Of a DNA stretch of 64,000 bases, positions 36,649 through 44,840 are shown piece after piece. A program made the position numbers and the translations under genes. The notes under the pieces were generated by a model. The model made no database searches. It saw nothing but the letters and a program-made list of their open reading frames with translations, and was not told the DNA's origin. Position 1 is the first letter of the stretch. Each line of letters begins with the position of its first letter. The DNA comes from Pseudomonadota bacterium (GTDB lineage: Bacteria; Pseudomonadota; Gammaproteobacteria; Magnimaribacterales; D2472), in contig JAOMBK010000001.1 in NCBI GenBank assembly GCA_028344535.1, positions 62,001 to 126,000 on the forward strand. The letters run 5' to 3'.

Positions 36649-37572
36649 TTAAAATTTCTGAGCAGACATCCTTTTGCATGCCTCGTTAAATTCACTGATG
36701 GTTTCGTCGATGATTTGAGCAACTGGTTTGACTGCATCAATCAATCCTGCTGACTGGCCAGTCAGAGCAGGCGCTGCATTCATATCTCCTCCAAAATAGA
36801 GATCTTGAATTTTCATCATGTCAGTCATCTCCATGACACCAGCTTCATGTATTTTTTCGGTAAATTCTGTTTTTAGCGCTCTAATGCAAGGTTTTGATTT
36901 TTTATTGAGAATCCATGTTCCCTGCTCATCTGAGTCAATAATTGAATTTTTAAAGTTGTCGTGGACTGGGCTTTCAAGAGAAGATACAAATCTAGTTCCC
37001 ATCTGAATACCTTCAGCTCCAGCTGCAAAAGCTGCAGCCATGCCAATCCCATCTACAATACCGCCTGCAGCAATAATTGGTAAGTCAGTATGTTGTCTAA
37101 TTGCTTGAATTAACACTATCAAGCCAACCTCTTCAGGACTTTTAAAACCACCACCTTCTGTGCCTTCAATAACCAAGCCATCCACACCTGCATTTGCGGC
37201 TTTTACAGCTCCGGCAACACTGGGCACAGCATGAAAGACCTTGATGCCAGCATCTTTAAGTATATGAATATATTTTCCTGGATCGCCGGCAGAAGTGGTA
37301 ACAAATTTTATGCCTTGCTCTAATACCAATTCGATCATACTCTCATCTCTCAAAAACATTAAAGGCAGGTTCACACCGAATGGTTTATCTGTGAGTTTTG
37401 ACATGGCTAAAATCTCAGCTTTGCAATTTTCAGTCTCTCCAGAAGAGGTTTCGATGATGCCAAATCCTCCTGCATTTGAAACAGCAGAAGCTAGCTGACT
37501 TCTGGCAATCCACCCCATGGGCGCTTGAATTATTGGGTACTTAACCCCTAAGATTTCAGTGACTCTATTCAT
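36649..37572 (-). CDS. Nitronate monooxygenase-like flavoprotein
   Basis: A 307-residue NMO-family TIM barrel: PIIQAPMGWIARSQLASAVSNAGGFG near residues 14-39, EGTEGGGFKSPE near 136, and the FMN-phosphate loop AAGGIVDGIGMAAAFAAGAEGIQMGTRFVSS near 167-197. It differs from the NMO at 27486 (for example GGGF against GGHP at the active-site loop), so the two probably have different substrates. It is the first gene of the 13-gene operon. The -10 TATTGT ends six bases before its ATG and there is no ribosome site, so the message is probably leaderless. Confidence 0.85.
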   Translation of the reverse strand: MNRVTEILGVKYPIIQAPMGWIARSQLASAVSNAGGFGIIETSSGETENCKAEILAMSKLTDKPFGVNLPLMFLRDESMIELVLEQGIKFVTTSAGDPGKYIHILKDAGIKVFHAVPSVAGAVKAANAGVDGLVIEGTEGGGFKSPEEVGLIVLIQAIRQHTDLPIIAAGGIVDGIGMAAAFAAGAEGIQMGTRFVSSLESPVHDNFKNSIIDSDEQGTWILNKKSKPCIRALKTEFTEKIHEAGVMEMTDMMKIQDLYFGGDMNAAPALTGQSAGLIDAVKPVAQIIDETISEFNEACKRMSAQKF

Positions 37573-37578
37573 AGAATA

Positions 37579-37617
37579 ACAATATCTATTGACATAAATT
37601 ATGTCAATACGTATATT
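37579..37617. promoter_or_regulatory. Divergent TetR-type operator with both -35 hexamers inside the palindrome (site 1)
   Basis: Palindrome TTGACATAAATTATGTCAA at 37589-37607 has perfect nine-base arms, which extend to eleven (37587-37609). Each arm begins with a consensus TTGACA -35. Rightward: TTGACA 37589-37594, 17 bases, TATATT 37612-37617, serving the TetR gene at 37629. Leftward: TTGACA 37607-37602, 17 bases, TATTGT 37584-37579, serving the operon from 37572. One bound repressor dimer would shut both promoters. Location beside a TetR gene makes autoregulation likely; binding itself is inference. Confidence 0.78.
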
Positions 37618-37628
37618 TTAAATTAATT

Positions 37629-38204
37629 ATGGCAAAACAAGACGGAAGAAATCTACGAAGCATCAATAGCCAAAAACTTATCGTAAATGCTTGCATTAAA
37701 TTATTCAAAGCAGGAAATTTAGAGCCAACCGCTCAACAAGTTGCTGATGAGTCTGGGGTTGGAATAAGAACAGTTTTCAGACAATTTGATGAAATGGAAA
37801 ATCTATTTAAGTCTGTAGATGCAGTCTTAAGCAAGGATTATGATTTTAATGTTAAGTACGATCCCTCATCATCATTTGAGACACGACTTCAATCCGTCGC
37901 AAATCACATGAATGCAGGCTATAAAAAACATAAATTAATTATGTTTATGACTGTTTCTAATATGTGGAAGTATGAATTTTTGCGTGAAAATTTTTTAATG
38001 TATCAAGATCGTATAAAAGATAAAACCGAGGAAGTACTTCCCGAAGTTTTAGGCTTTGATAATGAATCTAGGCATTTATTCCATGCCAGTCTATCTTTTG
38101 CAATGTGGACAAGACTTCGAGGTCAAAAATTAAATAGTGGTCAGATTAAAAAGGCAATGCTCAGGCAATGTCTCTTGATTGCAAACGATAACAATCAATA
38201 TTGA
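37629..38204 (+). CDS. TetR-family transcriptional regulator
   Basis: A 191-residue TetR-type protein. The N-terminal helix-turn-helix spans about residues 15-55 (LIVNACIKLFKAGNLEPTAQQVADESGVGIRTVFRQF), where GVGIRTVFRQF is the recognition helix region. The C-terminal ligand domain is all-helical with no recognisable effector pocket. It is divergent from the 13-gene operon across a perfect palindrome that resembles its probable operator, and it lacks a ribosome site (leader about five bases). Matching palindromes near 23547 and 43858 suggest a wider regulon. Confidence 0.88.
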   Translation: MAKQDGRNLRSINSQKLIVNACIKLFKAGNLEPTAQQVADESGVGIRTVFRQFDEMENLFKSVDAVLSKDYDFNVKYDPSSSFETRLQSVANHMNAGYKKHKLIMFMTVSNMWKYEFLRENFLMYQDRIKDKTEEVLPEVLGFDNESRHLFHASLSFAMWTRLRGQKLNSGQIKKAMLRQCLLIANDNNQY

Positions 38205-38222
38205 ATTACTTCTATCTTAAAT

Positions 38223-39392
38223 CTAATTCTCTAATCTAAAATCCAATCCAGCATTAGCTTGCAGTCTTGCAATGAGCTTTTCACCCATTGCTGGTGCTGG
38301 AGTATAGATACCTCCAACAAGATCGGGGCATTCTTTAACCAAACAGATTGCACTTTCAGCAATCATTTTAGAAGTTGAGCCATATCCAGGATCCATATCT
38401 CCTGAAACAGCTGCATGAATGGTCGATCCATCAGCCAAGTCTGCACAAAAGAGTACATCATAATTTCCATTCTCTCTTGAATCTTTAGAAGGGCCTTCAC
38501 CAGGTGCTGGCGCATCAGCCAACGGATTCATGCTGCCAACAAATTCTGCTGCAGCTTTACCCTCCTCTCCTGGTCCTTGAATCCACATCTCGTTATAGCA
38601 AAAATCTTCTCCATACATATGGTCCATTAAGATATTAGATCTATGAACATTTTTGGTATTAATAGGCGCCATAAAAAATGGAGCTACCCAAGTTTCAAGT
38701 TTTTCATCATACACAGGTTTAGAGTCAGGAGCTTGCTCTGGTCCAGTAAAACCATTCGACAGTGAGAATGGGTTAGCCAGCACTGCAAATAATTCTGGCT
38801 TTTCTTTTAACGATGCCATGGTCGCACTTAATGAAGCCGCTGTTCCACCGGAAAACTCACCATTCATTGCCCGCACCCTTCCTCTTATATTAGAAGCAGG
38901 TTTACCATGTTGAGCCATAACTTCTTTTTGCAAAAAGTAAACACCTAAGTCAAAAGGTATGCTGTCAAAACCACAAGAAAAGACAATTCTTGCACCAGTC
39001 TCCTTGGCCTGCTCAGCATGCTCGTTGATCATTTCATGCATCCATCCTGGCTCACCGCATAGATCAACATAATCTGTTCCATTAGCAGCACATTGTTTAA
39101 CAATGCTTGGGCCATAAAGTTGGTAAGGTCCAACTGTTGTTAATACGCATTTTGTTTGTTTAACCATTTCTGTAATGCTTGGTTCATTATTACTGTCTAC
39201 TGTTAAAAGAGCCACATCATGGGACACGCCCAAAGCATCTCTGACCGCAATTAATTTCTCATGACTTCTTCCAGCCATGGCCCAAGTAATGCTTTCATCA
39301 TTCCCATATTGATTAAGCATGTATTCCACAACCAGCTTTCCAGTAAAACCTGTTGCACCATAAACCACGACATCATAATTCTTATCACTCAT
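38223..39392 (-). CDS. Saccharopine dehydrogenase-like (trans-acting enoyl reductase-type) protein
   Basis: A 389-residue protein with an N-terminal NAD(P)-binding motif VVVYGATGFTGKLVVEYML (about residues 7-25). It matches the saccharopine-dehydrogenase NADP-binding family that includes mycobacterial trans-acting enoyl reductases. DYVDLCGEPGWMHEMI and CGFDSIPFDLGVYFLQ are further family blocks. True lysine biosynthesis is unlikely; relatives reduce enoyl lipids or polyketides. It lies 25 bases after the acyl-CoA ligase gene, which supports a role with an activated acyl chain. It converges with the TetR gene at an 18-base gap. Confidence 0.78.
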   Translation of the reverse strand: MSDKNYDVVVYGATGFTGKLVVEYMLNQYGNDESITWAMAGRSHEKLIAVRDALGVSHDVALLTVDSNNEPSITEMVKQTKCVLTTVGPYQLYGPSIVKQCAANGTDYVDLCGEPGWMHEMINEHAEQAKETGARIVFSCGFDSIPFDLGVYFLQKEVMAQHGKPASNIRGRVRAMNGEFSGGTAASLSATMASLKEKPELFAVLANPFSLSNGFTGPEQAPDSKPVYDEKLETWVAPFFMAPINTKNVHRSNILMDHMYGEDFCYNEMWIQGPGEEGKAAAEFVGSMNPLADAPAPGEGPSKDSRENGNYDVLFCADLADGSTIHAAVSGDMDPGYGSTSKMIAESAICLVKECPDLVGGIYTPAPAMGEKLIARLQANAGLDFRLEN

Positions 39393-39417
39393 AAGAGTCT
39401 CCTTTAAAATTATTTAA

Positions 39418-41226
39418 TTAATATCCAGCTTGTTCAGAATTGATGGTTTGCAACCATTCCTGATCTAAAACTTCATAATTGCTAGAGTTAGGTTTCAAGC
39501 AATAGATCTGATCAGTCACTTTATCAATATTAAATGCCTCATTTCTAAGGTCATTTTTCTTTAATTTAAAAGTCCCTGTGGTATCCATTTCTTCAATAAT
39601 CCTTATAAAAAGAGGACGAGCATATTTAGGGAGGCTATTATCTACATGCTCAGAGAAGGCATTCCAGTCAAAGCTACTAGCATCTTCAAGACTAAAAGCA
39701 GCCATGCCAGCTCTTCCCTCACAACCTGGTATTTCTACCCCGTATACATTAGACATATTCACATCTTTGAAACCATTTAAAATCTCACCAACTTCATTCG
39801 TTGAGACATTCTCTGATTTCCATCTAAAAGTATCACCAACTCGATCGACGAATTGATAGTGAGTTTTACCCAATGCATAACCCACATCAACTGTCTTAAT
39901 GAGGTCTCCTGTATTAAACCAGGCATCTCCTTCTTCAAAAACATCTCTCAAGATTTTCTTTTCAGTGGCCTGAGCATCTGTGTAACCATTAAAAACAGAA
40001 TTTGGTGATATAAAAACAATCAATAATCCTGGATCATGATTGGTTATTTTTTTGCACGTCCCATCTTCATTTTTAATAATTTTATCTTCAGCAACATCAT
40101 ATTCTATTAAAGCTACTTGGGCATTGGTCATACCAATGGTTTTATCCTTGTTTAATAGATTCATGAACAAAGCATTGCCCTCACTTGCACCATATATTTC
40201 AACAATCCTATCAACCCCAAACCTATCTTTAAAAATATCCCAGACATCTGGTCTGAGACCGTTCCCAACCATAACCTTTAAAGGATTATTTTGTTCTGCT
40301 GGTACTGTCTCTGTATTAGCCAAATACCTGCAAAGTTCTCCTATATAGACAAGAGCAGTTGTATTGTATTGCTGCACTTCATCCCAAAATGAGGAAGCAG
40401 AAAATTTTCTTTTGATAAATGTTGATGCTCCGGCTTGAATAACCGCACATATACCTAACATCAAGCCAGTTGAATGATATAGAGGTAAGCTATTATGCAT
40501 ACAGTCTGTTTCATTGATTCTGTAACCAGCTATTTTAATATTCACCGAAGCAGCCATCAGTTTTTGATTAGGGCAAATTGCTGCCTTTGGAACACCCGTG
40601 GTTCCTGAGGTAAATATATAGCAGGCCACATCTTTTATCCTTACTGCATTTGTTTCTTCTAAATTCTTATCGTCAGAAAGATCTAATTGAGCTTTTAGAT
40701 CGATTGCCCAATCTGGTAAGGAATATTGATCGGTATCTTCAGCCCATAAAAAGTCTTCTTGTTTTGTAATGTTAATTTGATTTAAGACACCTTCTAGAGG
40801 TTCAGCTCGTTCTGCGCCTACTATACATTTCACTGCATCAGAAGAGTTAATGCAATGAACCAATGGGTCGCCCGTTAGGCTGGTATTAATTAATACAGCT
40901 ATTGCGCCAATTTTATTTAAAGCCAACAATGAAATTAGAAAACTTGGGCGATTCTCCATAAATAAAACAACTCTATCTCCATGTTTTACACCAGTTGAAA
41001 CTAGGTACCTTGCCAAGCTATTAGCTGCTTTATTGGTATGATCGTATGTCCACATTTCATCTTCAAAATACAAAAAAGGCCTTTCAGAGAATTTCTCAGT
41101 TGCAGCCTGAAACATATGAGCTAATGAACCTGGATCTTCAGGATCTGGGAACTTATAACGCATAACTGGAATCAGGTATCTCAGTTCACCTAAGACTCTA
41201 AAAAACTCTTTAACTTTTTTAAACAA
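39418..41226 (-). CDS. Long-chain acyl-CoA synthetase (FATP/FadD6-like)
   Basis: A 602-residue adenylate-forming enzyme. AMP-binding motif YIFTSGTTGVPKA lies near residues 203-215, EIYGASEGN near 345, and the motif GDLIKTVDVGYA with DRVGDTFRWKSENVSTNEV near 440-480 is typical of very-long-chain/FATP-type ligases. It activates fatty or bulky carboxylic acids (bile-acid-like or aromatic acids are known for relatives) to CoA thioesters. The start is TTG at 41226 with AGGGGA five bases upstream. It leads a two-gene unit with the enoyl-reductase-like gene. Confidence 0.87.
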   Translation of the reverse strand: MFKKVKEFFRVLGELRYLIPVMRYKFPDPEDPGSLAHMFQAATEKFSERPFLYFEDEMWTYDHTNKAANSLARYLVSTGVKHGDRVVLFMENRPSFLISLLALNKIGAIAVLINTSLTGDPLVHCINSSDAVKCIVGAERAEPLEGVLNQINITKQEDFLWAEDTDQYSLPDWAIDLKAQLDLSDDKNLEETNAVRIKDVACYIFTSGTTGVPKAAICPNQKLMAASVNIKIAGYRINETDCMHNSLPLYHSTGLMLGICAVIQAGASTFIKRKFSASSFWDEVQQYNTTALVYIGELCRYLANTETVPAEQNNPLKVMVGNGLRPDVWDIFKDRFGVDRIVEIYGASEGNALFMNLLNKDKTIGMTNAQVALIEYDVAEDKIIKNEDGTCKKITNHDPGLLIVFISPNSVFNGYTDAQATEKKILRDVFEEGDAWFNTGDLIKTVDVGYALGKTHYQFVDRVGDTFRWKSENVSTNEVGEILNGFKDVNMSNVYGVEIPGCEGRAGMAAFSLEDASSFDWNAFSEHVDNSLPKYARPLFIRIIEEMDTTGTFKLKKNDLRNEAFNIDKVTDQIYCLKPNSSNYEVLDQEWLQTINSEQAGY

Positions 41227-41249
41227 AATGTTCCCCTAAATAAAAAATT

Positions 41250-41268
41250 TACTTTTAGATCAAAAGTA
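41250..41268. promoter_or_regulatory. Inverted repeat upstream of the acyl-CoA ligase gene
   Basis: TACTTTTAGATCAAAAGTA has seven-base arms around five bases, 24 bases upstream of the TTG start at 41226. On the reverse strand a possible -10, TAGAAT (41282-41277), lies just upstream, so the repeat would fall at the transcription start and could be an operator or a 5' hairpin. The surrounding stretch to 41345 holds no gene that I can see. The evidence is the symmetry only. Confidence 0.35.
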
Positions 41269-41344
41269 GTTCATGGATTCTATCAAATAACCTTATCATT
41301 AGTAAAAATTAAGATTTGTTTTCTTGAAATCATCTTTAGACTTA

Positions 41345-41379
41345 GGTTTAAAAAAATGGCCTCTAAATTTAGAGGCCAT
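41345..41379 (-). terminator. Rho-independent terminator of the TonB receptor gene
   Basis: A perfect inverted repeat runs from 41356 to 41379 (arms ATGGCCTCTAAA and its complement). On the reverse strand it is followed directly by a run of seven T. It lies 74 bases after the stop of the leftward TonB receptor gene and ahead of the ligase gene promoter. The GC-rich stem with a T-run is the classic intrinsic form. Confidence 0.85.
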
Positions 41380-41452
41380 GTAAGGATCTTTGATGAATTT
41401 AAGAAACTTGTTGAGGGGAAGAATCTCTCATCCAAAATCCTAGGGATCTTCT

Positions 41453-43801
41453 CTAAAAGTTATATCTCAAACTCATACCAACTGTTTTTGGAAACGCTGG
41501 ATGGATTGCTTGTATGCCTCCTAATAAAGCATTAGGAGCTTGTATGAGAAATGGATCATTTTCATCGGTTAAATTTTTAATAAAGTAGGCAAAGTCCCAG
41601 GTGTCATTTGACCATCCGATTCTTGCGTTTATATTTTTACGAGTTATGGGAGGCTCTGCATTAGGTATAGTAGTGTTTTCATGATCGCCTTCATATGCAT
41701 AATCTACTCTGGTGTAATATCTTCCATTGCCAATAGGCATAGCATGAATAACAGATGCATTCTTTCCTTCATCACTAGTGCGTCTCAGCCCAGCCCCCTC
41801 TATTTGACTATCACCATCATCTAAACTCATCATTCCTAAGCTTACAGTCAACGTTGGATGCAATCTTGCTTTAACATTCACTTCAAAGCCACTTCGCTCA
41901 GCATCTTCAAGCGCATTACCGACAATGGTGCCTACACCATTATCAACCTGTCGTGTAAATTGACGATTTTTAAGATCCATATCGAAATAAGTTGCGTTAA
42001 AAATTAGCCTATTATCAGCAAGAGACATCCTTGTTCCGATTTCATAGCTAAAAGCCTCTTCTTCCTTAAACTCTCTTTCTGCTTTATTGACACCCCCTGA
42101 GGTGTTAAATCCTCCAGATTTAAAGGCTGTTCCAGCAGTTGCATAAACAGATATTGCATCTGAAAGATCTTTTTGAATGTTTGCACTCCAAGTAAAGGCT
42201 GTGTCTTCCCTATCATAGTCAGCATCATCAATCGCCCCATGAAATCCTTCTAGCGGCCATGGTGCTCTGCCAGCATTTACAAGCGGAGATAGGGTGTTAT
42301 GAACTGCATATAAACCTGCAGTCTTCTCTTCGGTGCCATATCTCAGGCCAATTGTGGTTCTAAGGGTATCGCTGTGATGCAAAGTATATTGACCAAAAAA
42401 TGCCCAAGACTTGGTATTTAATACATGACTAGCATCAATCGAATCTCCTGACTTCACTGTTGCATTTAATCCACCTAGCTCCTGCGCTTGAGCTTGGGCG
42501 GCAACAAACTGTTGCTGTATAGCACCTATAACTGGTAATGGCTGTCCTGCAGCAATAGCTCCTTGTAGTGCAGCTCCAAGTTGAGCTGCTCCGTTGGCTG
42601 CGTCTTGAGCCAATGCTCCAATCAACGGACTAAATTGACTTCCAACTGATACTAAGCCTGGTGAGTCATAGTGAAAATCATTATCTTGATAGAAGAAGCC
42701 AGCCATATATTCACTATTTACCCCATTAATATCAAACATATCAGAATTGAATCTAAATTCTTGCGAAAAATCTTCGCCGGTCCATACTTGGTATGCCCTG
42801 ATCAAATCTACCCCAGTGTAATCTAAATCTACTCCGCCTGCGGTGTCATAATCATTCAAGGAAGTAATGGATGTTAAGACTCCATTACCTAATTCGTACT
42901 CTAATTTCAAGCTGAGTAAATCTTGGTTAAGTTCGAAAGGAGGTTCATAGTTAGCGTGATAAATATCATCTCGATCATTGTGAGGTGGCAGGGTAAGACC
43001 GAACATTGCATACCCAGTATTAATGATTGGATTATTTTGTCTTGCATCAACAGCTGTAATTGTTTTTCTTTCAACCGAAGAAAATTTGAAATCAACCTTT
43101 AGCTTATCTGATACCTGTGACATGTATCGAAGAGTAAGATTGGTATCATCTGCCCCATAACCTGTTGTACCAAGTCTAGTGTTCTTCATAAAACCATCAC
43201 TTTCATGTGTAGAGAAGGAAGCTCGAATGGCAGAAGCTTCACCTAAGGGCATAGAAGCCGATCCTTGAACTCGTTGACTGTTAAAATCAGATTCTATAAC
43301 TTCAAAATACCCAGAGGATTCTTCAAGATTGGGTGCTTGTGTTATGACATTGATTACTCCAGCAGTTGCATTTTTTCCATAAAGAGTTCCTTGGGGTCCT
43401 TGTAAAACCTCAATTCTTTCAATGTTCTGAATATCAGAAAGACCTAAGCCTGATTTTGGGAGATATACACCATCCACAAAAATAGCAACACTGGGCTCCA
43501 TGGCTGGATCATTTCCTGCTGAACCAATGCCTCTTATTCTAATGCTGGTTGACATTGGGTTAATATTTGTATCAACCCTTAATGTAGGTAAATTGGCAGC
43601 AACATCATACATATTTTCAATGCTGGACTGCTCAATATCAACTGCAGTTAATGCAGTAATCATTGCTGGAACATCTTGAATGCTTTTTTCTTGTTTTGTA
43701 GAAGTCACAACAACCTCTTCAATCTGACTATCTTGAGCCATAATTGAAAAAGGCAAAGCAAATGATATAACTAATAATAATTTAGATATATTAAATTTCA
43801 T
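41453..43801 (-). CDS. TonB-dependent outer membrane receptor
   Basis: A 782-residue TonB-dependent receptor. Signal peptide of about 22 residues (ending IMAQ), TonB-box-like EEVVVTSTKQ near 28-37, plug domain with RIRGIGSAGNDPAMEPSVAIFVDGVYL near 87-113 and VLQGPQGTLYGKNATAGVINV near 133-153, then a beta barrel ending in YNF with the terminal aromatic. Such receptors import siderophores, vitamins, glycans or organic compounds; this subtype (VYL..LSDIQNIER) is common in marine and sphingomonad catabolic loci. A palindrome matching the TetR site lies upstream, suggesting that its ligand is the substrate of the neighbouring operons. Confidence 0.93.
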   Translation of the reverse strand: MKFNISKLLLVISFALPFSIMAQDSQIEEVVVTSTKQEKSIQDVPAMITALTAVDIEQSSIENMYDVAANLPTLRVDTNINPMSTSIRIRGIGSAGNDPAMEPSVAIFVDGVYLPKSGLGLSDIQNIERIEVLQGPQGTLYGKNATAGVINVITQAPNLEESSGYFEVIESDFNSQRVQGSASMPLGEASAIRASFSTHESDGFMKNTRLGTTGYGADDTNLTLRYMSQVSDKLKVDFKFSSVERKTITAVDARQNNPIINTGYAMFGLTLPPHNDRDDIYHANYEPPFELNQDLLSLKLEYELGNGVLTSITSLNDYDTAGGVDLDYTGVDLIRAYQVWTGEDFSQEFRFNSDMFDINGVNSEYMAGFFYQDNDFHYDSPGLVSVGSQFSPLIGALAQDAANGAAQLGAALQGAIAAGQPLPVIGAIQQQFVAAQAQAQELGGLNATVKSGDSIDASHVLNTKSWAFFGQYTLHHSDTLRTTIGLRYGTEEKTAGLYAVHNTLSPLVNAGRAPWPLEGFHGAIDDADYDREDTAFTWSANIQKDLSDAISVYATAGTAFKSGGFNTSGGVNKAEREFKEEEAFSYEIGTRMSLADNRLIFNATYFDMDLKNRQFTRQVDNGVGTIVGNALEDAERSGFEVNVKARLHPTLTVSLGMMSLDDGDSQIEGAGLRRTSDEGKNASVIHAMPIGNGRYYTRVDYAYEGDHENTTIPNAEPPITRKNINARIGWSNDTWDFAYFIKNLTDENDPFLIQAPNALLGGIQAIHPAFPKTVGMSLRYNF

Positions 43802-43848
43802 AATATTCCCCCATATGAAAATAACATTTTTTATTTAAAGCAAGTTTA

Positions 43849-43867
43849 TTGGCATAATTTATGTCAA
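43849..43867. promoter_or_regulatory. TetR-type palindrome upstream of the TonB receptor (site 2)
   Basis: TTGGCATAATTTATGTCAA has nine-base arms around one base with one mismatch, and symmetry extends to 43847-43869. It differs from the site at 37589 at only two positions. On the reverse strand it supplies a TTGACA -35 (43867-43862) about 60 bases before the receptor ATG; I see no convincing -10 at 17 bases. Shared sequence with sites at 37589 and 23538 suggests the same repressor. Confidence 0.7.
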
Positions 43868-43880
43868 TACAGTTGATGAT

Positions 43881-43942
43881 TGCACAAAAAACATTCTGCA
43901 CAAAGATGCATTAAAAAAATATAGATGTGCAAATTTGCACAA
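43881..43942. promoter_or_regulatory. Cluster of TGCACAA motifs and a 16-base palindrome
   Basis: TGCACAA occurs at 43881-43887, 43898-43904 and 43936-43942, and the last is part of the perfect palindrome TGTGCAAATTTGCACA at 43926-43941. This lies between the LysR gene end and the TonB receptor start. It may be a second regulatory region for the receptor. The palindrome followed by a T-rich stretch on the reverse strand could instead end the LysR/ast transcript. Confidence 0.4.
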
Positions 43943-43959
43943 CTCGCCTCAAATTAAAA

Positions 43960-44820
43960 TTAATTAATGCCTACGACATTGGCATTCTTTATAAGAAATT
44001 TTTTAAATGCTTGTACTCTGGGATTGCTTACAAGATCTGGATGGAACACTAACCAAAAATGAACTTTTTGATAATGTTTTTGAGGTGCAATTATTTGCAG
44101 ATCTTTATTACTTTTAACATCTAGATCACCTAAAAAAGCCACTCCAGAGCCTGCTAGCGTTAATTCTAGAATTTCGCTATATGAATCTGAAGCAAATTTA
44201 ATATTTGGATTTTTAACAGATCTTCTTATTAGATCCATAGTATTTGGTCTTACTGAATCACTTCGAAAAGCTAGCCAGTCAAGCGACTCAAGATCTTTTA
44301 TATTCTTATCTTTTAAATAATTCTTAGATCCATAAACGTGCATTTCAGTAGAACCAATTTTTTTAGCCACCATATCTTGGGGCGGATACCTAGCAGTTAT
44401 TATACTTACATCTGCCTCATAGCTTTTAATTAGAGATTCAGATGTGCCCACATAACTTGAAATCTCAATATTTGGATATGAATCTTGAAATCTTTTTAGC
44501 AATGAGTTCAATCTATTTGAATCTGTGGTTCTGGCAATAGAGAGTTTCCCAACAATGTTTTCGGGAGTGGAGATAAATTTAGATCTTGTTTGATTTATCA
44601 TCTTCTCTATATTCCGGACTTCTGCAAGCAGGTTTTCTCCATGCTCGGTGAGGATATAGCCTGTATTTTTTCTTTTAAATAACTTGATCTGAAATTCTTT
44701 CTCTAAAGAAGCAATTCTTCTAGCAACAGTTGTGTGATTTACATCTAATTCTTTTGCAGCAGCACTAAGCGTGCCATGACGGGCGGTTGCAAGAAAAAAT
44801 TCAAGGTGACTCCAAAGCAT
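43960..44820 (-). CDS. LysR-family transcriptional regulator
   Basis: A 286-residue LysR-type regulator. The N-terminal winged helix reads LEFFLATARHGTLSAAAKELDVNHTTVARRIASLEKEF (about residues 6-43), followed by the linker helix and an effector-binding domain (about 90-280). The last strand region is PDLVSNPRVQAFKKFL. It lies 20 bases after astB and probably shares the ast transcript. It could control arginine catabolism or the adjacent TonB receptor. In enterics the ast operon is not LysR-controlled, so the target cannot be deduced from homology. Confidence 0.88.
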   Translation of the reverse strand: MLWSHLEFFLATARHGTLSAAAKELDVNHTTVARRIASLEKEFQIKLFKRKNTGYILTEHGENLLAEVRNIEKMINQTRSKFISTPENIVGKLSIARTTDSNRLNSLLKRFQDSYPNIEISSYVGTSESLIKSYEADVSIITARYPPQDMVAKKIGSTEMHVYGSKNYLKDKNIKDLESLDWLAFRSDSVRPNTMDLIRRSVKNPNIKFASDSYSEILELTLAGSGVAFLGDLDVKSNKDLQIIAPQKHYQKVHFWLVFHPDLVSNPRVQAFKKFLIKNANVVGIN

Positions 44821-44840
44821 GGAAATACCTTAATCTAAAT

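Noticed and set aside
39578..40348. Two open frames on the + strand within the acyl-CoA ligase gene
   Set aside because: They are antisense to a clear adenylate-forming enzyme and show no family features.
43926..43941. Palindrome as a definite terminator of the LysR gene
   Set aside because: The stem is AT-rich with almost no loop, and the T-run starts several bases later. It fits an operator at least as well, so I list it as regulatory only.
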